DNA from: Corallococcus sp. NCRR
GTDB lineage: Bacteria; Myxococcota; Myxococcia; Myxococcales; Myxococcaceae
Assembly: GCF_026965535.1 (NCBI RefSeq)
Contig: NZ_CP114039.1
Location: forward strand, 3,968,001-4,032,000
Direction: 5' to 3'
Length of the DNA: 64,000 nt
Shown in pieces: positions 15,649-24,036 of the stretch. Within the stretch, counting starts at the first letter, position 1. Each line of letters opens with the position of its first letter. The notes beneath the pieces are model-generated. The model saw only the letters and a program-made list of their open reading frames with translations, searched no databases and had not been told where the DNA came from. Both the position numbers and the translations under genes were made by a program.

Positions 15649-15743
15649 CCGCCGGCCACGCCCCCGACATCCCTCTTTGGGGGGATGGGCCCTGTTTCCC
15701 CCCTCGTAATACTTGATGGGTATTGCAAACGGGGGTCGTACCC

Positions 15744-16814
15744 ATGGGCAAGGCACGGAAGTTCCTGTCGCGTGAGCAGGCGTTGGTCGCGGAGTTGAAG
15801 GAGGCGCTGGGCAACGCCCGGACGCTCGAGGATGTCTACGAGGCCCTGTCCCGGGCGCTGCTCTCGCTCTGCGAGGCGGACCACCTGGCGGTGGGCTGCG
15901 CGAATCCGGATGGGACGGCGGGGTTGCAGTGGAGGACGGACACCGTCCACCCCCTCCTCAAGGATTACGCGGAGTGGGTGCAGGAGGATTTCGTCTTCCG
16001 CGCCACGGTGGTGCAGCCCAACCGGGTGCTCAGCGATGTCCAGATGCTGCGGGGGCAGTCGCTGGTGGAGACGGAGACCTTCCGGCGCAGCCAGGGCGCG
16101 GGGCTGAAGCTCAAGCGCGTGCTGGCGTCGCTCCTCTTCACGGAGCAGGACCTGAAGGGCGGCATCGCGATGTACCGCGAGTCCTCCCGGCCCTTCACGC
16201 TCCGGGCGCAGTGGTTCCTGCAGCAGATCATCCCGTACATCTCCCGCGCGGTGGCGCGACTCCAGGAACTCTACGCCATCCGCTTCGAAAGGGATTTGCT
16301 CAAGGCCATCGCGATGGGCGCGAGCCCGGTGCTGGTGCTCAACAGCCTGGGGCGGAAGGTGGTGGACACGGGGCCGGCCATCCCGCTGCTGGAGCGGTGG
16401 TTTCCGTCCCACGACTTGAGCGACGGGGTGCCCCGCGCCTGGGCGGAGCGGGTGAGGGCGCTGGCCCGCTTCGATGGCGCGGCGGATCCTCGGCTGGAGT
16501 CCCTCACGCTGGAGCGCGGCGCGGACCGGCTGGACGTGACGTTCGGCCCCTCCGCCGTCAACTGGGGAGGCCGCGCACTGTGGCAGGTGCGGATGCACGA
16601 GCGGGTCCACTGGCTGCGCCCGGACTGGAAGGAGAAGCTCACCGCGCAGGAGTCACGCGTGGCGGACTGTCTTCACGAGGGCCTGGCGAACAAGGAGATC
16701 TCCTCCCGGCTCGGGTGCTCCGTGGAGACGGTGAAGGTCCACATCAAGTCGCTGTTCGAGAAGACCGGCATCCACAGCCGCGGGGAGTTCGTCGCCAAGG
16801 GCCGCCGTGCGTAG
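15744..16814 (+). CDS. LuxR-family regulator with GAF-like N-terminus, paralogue 2
   Basis: 356 residues, collinear with its neighbours: EADHLAVGCANPDGTAGLQW and EWVQEDFVFRATVVQPNRV in the sensory half, and LTAQESRVADCLHEGLANKEISSR...VETVKVHIKSLFEKTG as the LuxR HTH. The start is fixed by homology at MGKARKFLSREQ. It lies 95 bp after LuxR1, with a CATCCC/GGGATG-type hairpin in the gap but no T-run. Its stop is 9 bp from the stop of TerB-like paralogue 2 (convergent). It lacks a clear copy of the CCCGGGTC/TGTCATGCTTG element, although GTAATACTTG stands 29 nt before the ATG. Confidence 0.9.
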   Translation: MGKARKFLSREQALVAELKEALGNARTLEDVYEALSRALLSLCEADHLAVGCANPDGTAGLQWRTDTVHPLLKDYAEWVQEDFVFRATVVQPNRVLSDVQMLRGQSLVETETFRRSQGAGLKLKRVLASLLFTEQDLKGGIAMYRESSRPFTLRAQWFLQQIIPYISRAVARLQELYAIRFERDLLKAIAMGASPVLVLNSLGRKVVDTGPAIPLLERWFPSHDLSDGVPRAWAERVRALARFDGAADPRLESLTLERGADRLDVTFGPSAVNWGGRALWQVRMHERVHWLRPDWKEKLTAQESRVADCLHEGLANKEISSRLGCSVETVKVHIKSLFEKTGIHSRGEFVAKGRRA

Positions 16815-16823
16815 CGGTCGGCC

Positions 16824-17399
16824 TCAGGCGGAGCGCCGTCCGGGCTGCTTCCGGGGGAAGGCCATCATCATCCGGCGCTGGGGGGACCGCAGGAGGCGCA
16901 GCGGCGTTGCGCGCGTCGTCGGCGGCGGCCGGGAGGGAAGCGGCATCGGCCTGGCGGACGGGGCAGGAGCGTGCGCGCCTGTGAGCAGCTCACGCAGCTG
17001 ACGCTGCATCTCCAGTCCCGACGCGTTCGTCCGGCCGCTACGGAAGAGCAGCATCTGGATGGCCTGGAGGACGACGGTGGGCGACGTGCGCAGCATGCCC
17101 AGGTTGGGCGGGGGCAGGGGCCAGCCCTCGCGGACGCACCGGCAGAGGATGGTGATGTCCAGCTCGGCCACGCCCAGCGTCCGCGCCGTGGCGACCGCGT
17201 GGGCGAACTCCACCGGGTCCACGTCGTTGTCGCGGGTGATGAACTGGAACAGCGTCTTGACGACCTCGACGTTCAGCTTCGCTTCCGAAGGCGCCGCGGG
17301 GGGCCTCCGGGGCTCCGCGCCGAGGGGCAGGAGCGGCGCCTCGTCGTGCGCCGCCTGCTGCTCCAGGACTTCGTCCACCATGCTCATCAAGTCGACCAT
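16824..17399 (-). CDS. TerB-like small protein, paralogue 2, with basic tail
   Basis: 191 residues. The core (LNVEVVKTLFQFITRDNDVDPVEF, then WPLPPPNLGMLRTSPTVVLQ, then EMQRQLRELLTG) is homologous to the TerB-like gene at 14038-14376. It has lost most of the second acidic motif (GDGHVHESE becomes RSGRTNASG). It has gained an N-terminal acidic/Pro stretch and an Arg/Pro-rich C-terminal tail of about 55 residues. The start is uncertain: ATG 17399 is preferred, 17381 and 17456 are open. It is divergent from LuxR3 across a 307-bp spacer that carries a 41-bp tandem repeat. Confidence 0.75.
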   Translation of the reverse strand: MVDLMSMVDEVLEQQAAHDEAPLLPLGAEPRRPPAAPSEAKLNVEVVKTLFQFITRDNDVDPVEFAHAVATARTLGVAELDITILCRCVREGWPLPPPNLGMLRTSPTVVLQAIQMLLFRSGRTNASGLEMQRQLRELLTGAHAPAPSARPMPLPSRPPPTTRATPLRLLRSPQRRMMMAFPRKQPGRRSA

Positions 17400-17521
17400 C
17401 TGAGTAACCCCCCGCTTCCTTGCGGCCCGCACACGGCAATACGTCGCGGGTCTCAAAGAGGATTTGTTGAGAGGAATTCAAGGTGGATCGCCCCCAGGGC
17501 GATTGCGGGTGGCGAGCTCCC

Positions 17522-17603
17522 GCTTTCCAGAAACCGGAGCATGTCTGTTCAATCCCTGGATGGCTTTCCAGAAACCGGAGCATGTCTGTCCAATCCCTGG
17601 ATG
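17522..17603. repeat. 41-bp tandem direct repeat (2 copies)
   Basis: Two adjacent 41-bp units (17522-17562 and 17563-17603) differ by a single T/C. Each contains CCAGAAACCGGAGCATG and AATCCCTGGATGG. They sit in the 307-bp gap (17400-17706) between TerB-like paralogue 2 and LuxR3, which otherwise holds no gene. Four-turn spacing (41 bp) places the copies on the same DNA face, suggesting paired regulator sites. Confidence 0.7.
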
Positions 17604-17645
17604 GGCCCCGGTGTTACCTGGCAACCCCCCGTTCGAGGGGGTGGG

Positions 17646-17671
17646 CCCGGGTCCCGGTCATGTCATGCTTG
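17646..17671 (+). promoter_or_regulatory. Shared LuxR-gene promoter motif, copy 2
   Basis: CCCGGGTC, 7 nt, TGTCATGCTTG, ending 36 nt before the LuxR3 ATG; identical in both blocks and in spacing to the element before LuxR1. Confidence 0.5.
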
Positions 17672-17706
17672 AGGAGTAGGAAAACGCAGGGAGGGAGGTA
17701 CCCACC

Positions 17707-18786
17707 ATGGGCACGGTCTTGATGTTCACGTCGCGCGAGCTGCGGCTGATCCGGGAAATGGAGAAACGCCTGCGCAATGTCCGGACCTTCGAGGACATCT
17801 ACGCGGCCATCCAGCAGGTGATGGAGTGCATCTGTCGGGCGGACCACCTCGCGGTGGGGTTCACCCACGCGGATGGCTCTCGGGGCTTGGAGTGGGTCGC
17901 GCCGACCGTTCAGCCCCTGCTCGCGGGGTACTCGCCGTGGGCACCCCGGTGCTTCGTGTACCAGTACGCGCTGGACCGGCCCAACAAGGCCGCAAGGGAG
18001 CCCCAGATGCTCGCGGGGCGCCCCCTGGAAAGCACCGAGACCTACGAGCGCAGCCGGGCGGCCGGTTTGAAGCTGCGGCACGTGCTGGCCACCCTGCTCT
18101 TCGAGACCCGGCGGAAGTTCAAGGGCGGCCTTGCGATGTATAGGGACACCGCCCGGGCCTTCACGGATCGGGACGAGGCACTGCTCCAAGCGTTCATTCC
18201 TCTCATCAACGACGCGGTGTCCACCGTCCAATACATCGAGGCCAAGGGATTCAAGGCGGACCTCCTGGCGGCGCTGTCCATGGAGTCGTGGCCCGGAATG
18301 GTCCTGAACGCCGTGGGACGCCGTATCGAGGAGACGGGCACCTCCCGGGCCGTGGTGAACCAGTGGTTCAGACCCAACGAGCTCAGCCATGACGTCCCGA
18401 AGGAGTGGGTTCAGTACGTGAAGTGGCTTTCGAGCCTGGACGGTCTCCTGCTTCCTACCGAGAAGCCTTTCGCGGACAGGAAGCGGGGCCTCAACACCTT
18501 AAAGGTGAGCTTCAGGGCCTCCACCGTTCTGCGCCCGGGATGCACGCTGTGGGAGGTGCGCATCCGCGAAGAACTGCACTGGATGCGGGAGGATTGGTCC
18601 CGGAAGTTGTCTCCCCGGCAGATCCAGGTGGCGGACCTGATGAAGAAGGGGGCGCGTGACGAGGACATCGCCCAGGACCTCAATCTCAAGCTCAATACGG
18701 CGAAGGAACACGCGAAAGCGGTCTATCGGAAGACCGGCGCAGAGGGACGGCTGGACCTTGTCACCCGAGGCCAGCGCTCAGAGTGA
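17707..18786 (+). CDS. LuxR-family regulator with GAF-like N-terminus, paralogue 3
   Basis: 359 residues, third member of the array: CRADHLAVGFTHADGSRGLEW and ALDRPNKAAREPQMLAG in the sensory half, and LSPRQIQVADLMKKGARDEDIAQ...NTAKEHAKAVYRKTG as the C-terminal HTH. The HTH is the most divergent of the three at the recognition helix (LNLKLNTAKEH), so its DNA target may differ. GGGAGGGAGG precedes the ATG. The last 9 bp overlap the convergent alpha/beta hydrolase gene. Confidence 0.9.
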   Translation: MGTVLMFTSRELRLIREMEKRLRNVRTFEDIYAAIQQVMECICRADHLAVGFTHADGSRGLEWVAPTVQPLLAGYSPWAPRCFVYQYALDRPNKAAREPQMLAGRPLESTETYERSRAAGLKLRHVLATLLFETRRKFKGGLAMYRDTARAFTDRDEALLQAFIPLINDAVSTVQYIEAKGFKADLLAALSMESWPGMVLNAVGRRIEETGTSRAVVNQWFRPNELSHDVPKEWVQYVKWLSSLDGLLLPTEKPFADRKRGLNTLKVSFRASTVLRPGCTLWEVRIREELHWMREDWSRKLSPRQIQVADLMKKGARDEDIAQDLNLKLNTAKEHAKAVYRKTGAEGRLDLVTRGQRSE

Positions 18787-19659
18787 GCGGGCGAAGAAGT
18801 CGCGCAGGTGGCGGGCGTAGCCTTCGGGGTCCTTCTGGGCGTACTCGCCGTGCCCCGCTTGGGGCACCAGCCACAGTTCGCGGGGCTCGCAGGCGGCGCG
18901 GTAGAGGCGGCCGTCCAGCTTCTGGGGGCCGTCCGGGTCGCTGCCGCCGTTGATGAGCAGCAGCGGCCGGCCCTCCAGGCGGCACATGCCGTCCACGGGG
19001 CGCACCGCGTCCACGTCGATGCCGGACCGGCGCAGCCCCCACAACACCGCCCAGGTGCTCAGGCCGTAGTGGGAGCCCATGTCCTTCGCCAGGTCCGGGA
19101 ACGCACCGGCCGCCGCCACCGCCTTCACCCGCGCGTCCTCCTGCGCCACCAGCAGCGCCGTCGTCCCGCCCATGGAGAACCCGAACAGGCCCACGCGTCC
19201 CGGGGTGACGTCCGGCCTTGCCCGCACGAAGGCCAGGGCCGCGCGCACGTCCTCGCGCTCGCTGTCGCCCCAGCCCACCGCGTCGCCTTCGCTCTCGCCC
19301 TGGCCATGCAAGTCGAAGAGCAGCACGCCGTGCCCCGCCTCCGACAGCACCTTCGCTTCGAAGAGCAGGCGCGTGCGGTTGTCCGCGAAGCCGTGCACCA
19401 GCACCACCGCCGTCCCGTCGCGCGACGGGACGTACCACCCCTGGAGCTTGCGCCCCGCGGCCTCGAAGGACACGTCCTCCATGCCCGGCAGCGCGTCCGG
19501 GCCGGAGGGCCGCGTCACCGGGATGCGCGCCGGGTGCACCAGCGCCTGGGCCGTGCGCGGGCCTCGCGCCGCCGTGAACCCGCCCGTGCCCAGCGCGCCC
19601 AGGGCGAGCCCCAGCGCGGTGATGCGGCCCCAGCGGACGCGGTACTTCTTCGTGGACAC
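18778..19659 (-). CDS. Membrane-anchored alpha/beta hydrolase
   Basis: 293 residues starting at a GTG two bases after the stop of the upstream epimerase gene, so the pair is an operon. An N-terminal hydrophobic stretch (ITALGLALGALGTGGF) anchors or exports the protein. The hydrolase core shows VVLVHGFADNRTR (oxyanion loop), the nucleophile elbow FGFSMGG, the acid near LLLINGGSDPDG and His in PQAGHGEY. It belongs to the serine aminopeptidase/esterase-like group; substrate unknown. The 9-bp tail overlap with LuxR3 is convergent. Confidence 0.85.
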   Translation of the reverse strand: MSTKKYRVRWGRITALGLALGALGTGGFTAARGPRTAQALVHPARIPVTRPSGPDALPGMEDVSFEAAGRKLQGWYVPSRDGTAVVLVHGFADNRTRLLFEAKVLSEAGHGVLLFDLHGQGESEGDAVGWGDSEREDVRAALAFVRARPDVTPGRVGLFGFSMGGTTALLVAQEDARVKAVAAAGAFPDLAKDMGSHYGLSTWAVLWGLRRSGIDVDAVRPVDGMCRLEGRPLLLINGGSDPDGPQKLDGRLYRAACEPRELWLVPQAGHGEYAQKDPEGYARHLRDFFARSL

Positions 19660-19661
19660 GG

Positions 19662-20624
19662 TCAGCTCCGGACGGGGCCGCTCCCCGCGCGCCAGCGCTC
19701 GACGAGGTTCGTCACGGCGGCCCCCCAGTCGGGGTACTCGAAGGTGAAGCCCGCGTCCAGCAGCCGCCCGGGCACCACGCGGCGGCTCTTGAGCAAGAGC
19801 TCCGTGTCCGTGCGCATGAAGAACGCGCCCACCTCCAGCATCCACTTCGCCGCCGGCAGCCCCACGCTCACGTGCGCCGCCTCGCGCAGCTTCGCCATCA
19901 GCTCGCGCTGGGGCAGCGGGTTCGGCGCGGCCAGGTTCACCGGCCCGTCCAGGTCGTCGCGCTCCAGCAGCAACTGCACCGCGCGCACGAAGTCCCGGTG
20001 GTGGATCCACGACACGTACTGCCGCCCGCTCCCCGCGGGGCCGCCCAGCCCCCGGCGCGTTAGGCCCAGGAGCACGTCGAAGATGCCCTCCCGGTCCGGG
20101 CTCATCACCATGGCCGTGCGCAGCGCGACCTTTCGCGTGTAGGGCGTGTCTGCCTCCGCCAGCGTGCGCTCCCACGCCTGCGCGATGTCGATGCTGCGCT
20201 TCCAGTACGCGGGCACCCCCGGCTCGCTCCCGCCAATGATGCCGGTGGCCTCGTCGTTGGGCGCGTCCAGCCGGTGCGCGTACAGCGTCGCGGTGCTCAT
20301 CTGCAGCCACACGCGCGGCGGCTTCGCGGCCTGCTGGATGGCCTGGCCCACCACCCGCGTGGAGTCCACCCGCGAGTCCATCATCTGGCGCAGGTTCTCC
20401 TCCGTGTAGCGGCAGTTCACGCTGCGCCCCGCCAGGTTGATGACCGCGTCGGCGCCGTCCACCTCCTTCGCCCAGTCACCCAGGGTGCGCCCGTCCCAGG
20501 ACACCGTGCGCGCCTCGCCACGGCCTCCCCGGCTGATGAGGACGACGTCATCCCCCCTCGCGGTGAACGCCCGCGCCAGCAGGGCGCCCACCTGCCCCGT
20601 GCCACCCGGAATCACGACCTTCAT
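19662..20624 (-). CDS. TIGR01777/YfcH-type NAD(P)-dependent epimerase
   Basis: 320 residues. VVIPGGTGQVGALLARAF is the Rossmann dinucleotide motif (3-20). INLAGRSVNCRYTEENLRQ, then SRVDSTRVV, and LRTAMVMSPD are diagnostic of the TIGR01777 SDR branch. The C-terminus carries the DUF1731-like end (SRRVVPGRLLDAGFTFEYPDW). The physiological substrate of this family is not established. ATG 20624 follows GAGGGGG. It is transcribed ahead of the alpha/beta hydrolase with a 2-bp gap. Confidence 0.9.
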   Translation of the reverse strand: MKVVIPGGTGQVGALLARAFTARGDDVVLISRGGRGEARTVSWDGRTLGDWAKEVDGADAVINLAGRSVNCRYTEENLRQMMDSRVDSTRVVGQAIQQAAKPPRVWLQMSTATLYAHRLDAPNDEATGIIGGSEPGVPAYWKRSIDIAQAWERTLAEADTPYTRKVALRTAMVMSPDREGIFDVLLGLTRRGLGGPAGSGRQYVSWIHHRDFVRAVQLLLERDDLDGPVNLAAPNPLPQRELMAKLREAAHVSVGLPAAKWMLEVGAFFMRTDTELLLKSRRVVPGRLLDAGFTFEYPDWGAAVTNLVERWRAGSGPVRS

Positions 20625-20904
20625 GGACGAAACCCCCTCACGTGATGCAACGCCCGGAGGCATAGCGCGCGCCCCATCCAGGCCGCCCGGCTCCCGGAAA
20701 GGGGCCCCCGGGCCGTCCTGGTGCCGCCGATGAGCCCCGCTTTTCCCCGGCTCCGGAGCCCGGCGGCGGGGCATTTCCTGGGATGTCCCGGGTCGGGTGG
20801 AAGAAACCCACCGGCGCGGAGGGAAAATGCGGCGCGTCACGCAACCGGGCCCGGGTCCGGACGACAATGCGTCATCCCCCCACCTCGAAGCCCGAGGGCC
20901 CGTC

Positions 20905-21735
20905 ATGATCATCCCGTCCCGCCCGCTCTCCGCGACCCGCCCCTCGACGAACTCCGCGTCGGCTCCGGCCAACACGGCGCGTATCACCCCGAAGGCGTTC
21001 TCGTCGGTCTCCACGTTCGAGGCCGGCCCGACGGCGAAGAAGCCCCAGACGACGCCGACGCCTACGCCGCCGCCCGAGCCGCAGGTGCCGGTGGAGGACG
21101 TGCCGCCCAAGTCGGATCCTCGTTACGACGGCCTGAAGGACCAAGCGCTGATCAACGCGCTGCATGACGCGGTCAGCAAGCACAAGGACCTGGGCTACAA
21201 CCAGGCGCGGAAGATCATCTTCACCACGCTCGACAACCACGACGGCAAGGTGAAGTGCGTCTACACGGGCAAGGAAGTGCAGACGAACAAGATTCCCAAC
21301 AGCAACGTGATGAACACCGAGCACACGTGGCCCCAGTCCAAGGGCGCCACGGGCGCGGCGAAGGCGGACCTGCACCACCTGTTCCCCACGGACAGCAAGG
21401 CCAACTCCATCCGCGGCAACTGGCCCTTCGGCACGGTGAAGAACGTGAAGTGGGAGGAGAACGGCGCCAAGTTCGGCACCGACGAGAAGGGCCGCACCGT
21501 CTTCGAGCCGCCCGACGAGCACAAGGGCAACGTGGCGCGCGCGCTGTTCTACTTCTCCACCGTCTACAACAAGCACATCCCCGCGGACGACGAGTCCGTG
21601 CTCAAGCAGTGGAACCAGCTGGACAAGGTGGACGCGGCGGAGATCGCTCGCAACGACGCCATCGAGACCTACCAGCAGAACCGCAACCCCTTCGTGGACG
21701 ACGCGTCGCTGGCAGACCGCATCGCGGACTTCTAG
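20905..21735 (+). CDS. Endonuclease I family protein
   Basis: 276 residues. The catalytic core contains NTEHTWPQSKG, ADLHHLFPTDSKANSIRGN and, near the end, NDAIETYQQNRNPFVDD, the His/Asn-metal (beta-beta-alpha) signature of bacterial endonuclease I nucleases. The first 70 residues are Pro/Thr/Ser-rich and lack a signal peptide at either possible start (20905, or 20797 in the same frame), unlike secreted relatives. Export, if any, must use another route. Likely non-specific DNA/RNA cleavage for nutrient gain; role inferred. Confidence 0.87.
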   Translation: MIIPSRPLSATRPSTNSASAPANTARITPKAFSSVSTFEAGPTAKKPQTTPTPTPPPEPQVPVEDVPPKSDPRYDGLKDQALINALHDAVSKHKDLGYNQARKIIFTTLDNHDGKVKCVYTGKEVQTNKIPNSNVMNTEHTWPQSKGATGAAKADLHHLFPTDSKANSIRGNWPFGTVKNVKWEENGAKFGTDEKGRTVFEPPDEHKGNVARALFYFSTVYNKHIPADDESVLKQWNQLDKVDAAEIARNDAIETYQQNRNPFVDDASLADRIADF

Positions 21736-21744
21736 AGTCCGGGC

Positions 21745-22395
21745 ATGTCCCGTCCGCTCGCGCCCTTGTGGGCGCTCGTCCCTGGCCGCACCGGTGTCCC
21801 CCTGATGAAGGTGGGGGGCACGCCCGAGGCGCCGGGGCCCCTGGAGTGGCCCGCCTGCGCGATGTGCGGCGGGCCCCAGCGCTTCCTCTTCCAGCTGCCG
21901 CACGTCGAAGGACGGCTGGACCTGGCGCCGCACGCGTCGGTCCACGTCTTCCAGTGCGAGAACCCCGACACTGCCTGCTTCCGGTGGGACCCGGAGGAGG
22001 GCGCCAACGCGGCGGTGCCGGTGAAGGCCGGCGCGCCGTCCGTGGGCGCGCCGCCGGGGCCGGTGGAGCCGTACGCGGAATGGACGCTCGGCTTCGAGCC
22101 CGCCACCGAGGACACCGAGGCCCTGTTGGTGGACGTCAACGAGGCCACCGAGGAGCAGCTCCAGGCGCTGGACCGCGCGCAGGCGGAGGCGCCCGAGAGC
22201 AAGGTGGGCGGCGTGCCCGGGTGGCTCAACGGCGAGGCCACGCCGGAGTGCTGTGACGCGCCCATGCGCTTCGTCGCGCAGCTGGCCGCGATGCCCTTCG
22301 GCCTGGACTTCGGAGACAACGGCCGGGGCTACCTCTTCCGCTGCACCCGGGAAGACTGCGTGCGCCCCTTCCGCTTCCTCACCCAGGGCGCCTGA
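21745..22395 (+). CDS. DUF1963-like (YwqG-type) protein
   Basis: 216 residues. The features are cysteine pairs and the KVGGVPGWLNGEATPECCDAPM motif, then MRFVAQLAAMPFGLDFGDNGRGYLFRC, which match the DUF1963/YwqG family; eukaryotic PDCD2 has a similar pattern. CxxC near residue 38 (CAMCGG) and C...C near the end could bind zinc. No enzymatic activity is established for the family. It is 9 bp after endonuclease I on the same strand and convergent with the following unknown gene. Confidence 0.75.
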   Translation: MSRPLAPLWALVPGRTGVPLMKVGGTPEAPGPLEWPACAMCGGPQRFLFQLPHVEGRLDLAPHASVHVFQCENPDTACFRWDPEEGANAAVPVKAGAPSVGAPPGPVEPYAEWTLGFEPATEDTEALLVDVNEATEEQLQALDRAQAEAPESKVGGVPGWLNGEATPECCDAPMRFVAQLAAMPFGLDFGDNGRGYLFRCTREDCVRPFRFLTQGA

Positions 22396-22399
22396 AGCT

Positions 22400-23005
22400 T
22401 CAGGGCGAGGTCAGGTCCTTCAGGCGCTTCGCCATCAGCGTCGTGGAGTCCTCCAGCCACTGGATGCAGCGCTCCGGGTTCACGAAGATGCCCTGGGCCA
22501 CTGCGTCGAGGAACACCGGCGGCACCCAGGCGATGAGGTAGTCCGCCGACTGGGTGGGGGATTCCGGGTCCTCGCGGAACATGCCGACCCAGGTGTCCCA
22601 CGGGGGAAGGTTGTCCACGTCGAAGTAGCCCCGGGTCGCCAGCTCCGCTCCGCCGTCGCAGGTGTTGTCCTCAGGGAAGTAGACGATCAGCCGGCCCCCT
22701 TGAAGACGTCCGCCCTCGCGCGGTGGCAGGGCCCGCGGCGGCCTGCCCCGCAGGGCGTGGCGCCGCTCGCTGATGACCCGCTCCATCATCTGGAAGCGGT
22801 CGCCATCCACCATCAACCGGGGCTGGAAGCCGGGCGTGCGCAAGCAGAGGGCCGGCGTGTCCGGATCCGCTCGGGGGGCGCACCAATGCAGGGTCTCCTC
22901 AAGCACATCGAGGAGGGCCTCCCGCCCCCAGGAGCCATCCGGCACGTCGTACAGCAGGCGCGAGGGCCCGGCCTCGCGCCCAGGGGGGCGAGGGATGATC
23001 CTCAC
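22400..23005 (-). CDS. Conserved-looking protein of unknown function, coupled to DUF4097 gene
   Basis: 201 residues starting at a GTG that overlaps the stop of the DUF4097 gene (GTGA), so it is translationally coupled. I recognise no family. It has Trp/Tyr-rich blocks (LIVYFPEDNTCDGGAELATRG, NLPPWDTWVGMFRED, DYLIAWVPPVFLDAV), no signal peptide and no membrane helix, and looks like a folded soluble protein. The operon position suggests a partner of the DUF2089/DUF4097 proteins. Confidence 0.7.
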   Translation of the reverse strand: MRIIPRPPGREAGPSRLLYDVPDGSWGREALLDVLEETLHWCAPRADPDTPALCLRTPGFQPRLMVDGDRFQMMERVISERRHALRGRPPRALPPREGGRLQGGRLIVYFPEDNTCDGGAELATRGYFDVDNLPPWDTWVGMFREDPESPTQSADYLIAWVPPVFLDAVAQGIFVNPERCIQWLEDSTTLMAKRLKDLTSP

Positions 23006-24030
23006 CGCTGCATCGCCTTGAGCAGCTTGTGGGCGTCCTCGGCGCTGAGCTTGCCGGCCTCCACCAGGTCCAGCACGCGGCGCATCTCCTCGTCGGGGAT
23101 GCCCCGGGCCTGCTGCGGGGGCGGCTGGGGCGGCTGCGGCCGGTGGTGGTGCCGGGCGCCCGGGCCCGCCCAGGGCGGCGCGCCCCAGGAGTTGGCCCAG
23201 GCGTGGGCCCACTGGTTCGCGTGACGCTCCGCGCGCCGCTGCCAGCGCTCCGCCTGACGCTGCCAGCGCAGCGCGTCCTCCTCCCAGGCCTCCGCGTCCT
23301 CGCCGCGTGAACGGCCCGACTCGCGGATGCGCACCGAGCCCAGCTCCGTCTCCAGCAGAATGGTGGTCGCCGCCTGGGGGTTGGACGGGTAGCGCGTCTG
23401 CGCGGAGCCCAGCGACGTATGGGCGGAGATGTTCACGTCCAGCCCGGGCACCAGGCGCAGCTCCACCGCGCCCACCTGCGTCCCGATGCGGTGCTCGCCC
23501 ACGTCCAGCGCGTCCACGTCCAGCTTCACCGCGCCCGCGGCGGCGTGGACGTGGAGGGTGCCACCCACGCGCTCGCCGATGATGCGGCCCGCGCCCGTGC
23601 GCAGCGTCAGCTTGCCGTGCACGTCGCGCAGGCTCGCCGTGCCCGCGTCGGTGTTCAGCTCCAGCTCGCAGTCCTTCAGGCCGGAGATGCGCACCGCGCC
23701 CGCGTCCAGCAGGAGCTTCGCGCGCACGTCCGGCGGCACGAACAGCTCCGCCTGTCCGCCGTGGCGCCAGAACAGGGACAGGAAGCCCGCTTCGCGCGGC
23801 ACCAGCTCCACCTTCGTCACCCGGCCGTGCTCCTGGATGCGCGCCTCCACCCGGCCGTGCGTCACCAGGTAGGGCTTCTCTCCCTCCGGCAGCGGCGACA
23901 CCACGAGCGTGGCGGCGGGCGCGTGCAGCACCAGCTCCGCGTGCTGTCCCCACGGAATCGCGTGGCGCTGGGTGCCGTCGCGAGAAGAAGACGAGGCGTC
24001 GGAGGACGGCGTGGCTTCAGGGTCCATCAT
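23002..24030 (-). CDS. DUF4097-type beta-strand repeat protein with SHOCT-like C-terminus
   Basis: 342 residues. Residues about 25-230 are a run of short beta-strand repeats of the DUF4097/adhesin-like type (LLLDAGAVRISGLKD, LNTDAGTASLRDVHG, LRTGAGRIIGERVGG). Then comes a Trp/Arg-rich helix (WQRQAERWQRRAERHANQWAHAW), a His/Pro/Gln-rich linker, and a C-terminal helical pair (IPDEEMRRVLDLVEAGKLSAEDAHKLLKAM) of SHOCT type. There is no signal peptide, so it is probably cytoplasmic. It lies 6 bp after DUF2089 and overlaps the next gene by 4 bp. The C-terminal motif resembles the end of the DUF2089 protein. Confidence 0.82.
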   Translation of the reverse strand: MMDPEATPSSDASSSSRDGTQRHAIPWGQHAELVLHAPAATLVVSPLPEGEKPYLVTHGRVEARIQEHGRVTKVELVPREAGFLSLFWRHGGQAELFVPPDVRAKLLLDAGAVRISGLKDCELELNTDAGTASLRDVHGKLTLRTGAGRIIGERVGGTLHVHAAAGAVKLDVDALDVGEHRIGTQVGAVELRLVPGLDVNISAHTSLGSAQTRYPSNPQAATTILLETELGSVRIRESGRSRGEDAEAWEEDALRWQRQAERWQRRAERHANQWAHAWANSWGAPPWAGPGARHHHRPQPPQPPPQQARGIPDEEMRRVLDLVEAGKLSAEDAHKLLKAMQR

Positions 24031-24036
24031 GGGTGG

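Noticed and set aside
17625-17645. Possible sigma-54 site (TGGCAA then TTCG) before LuxR3
   Set aside because: The GG-to-GC spacing and the TTGC half do not fit the -24/-12 consensus.
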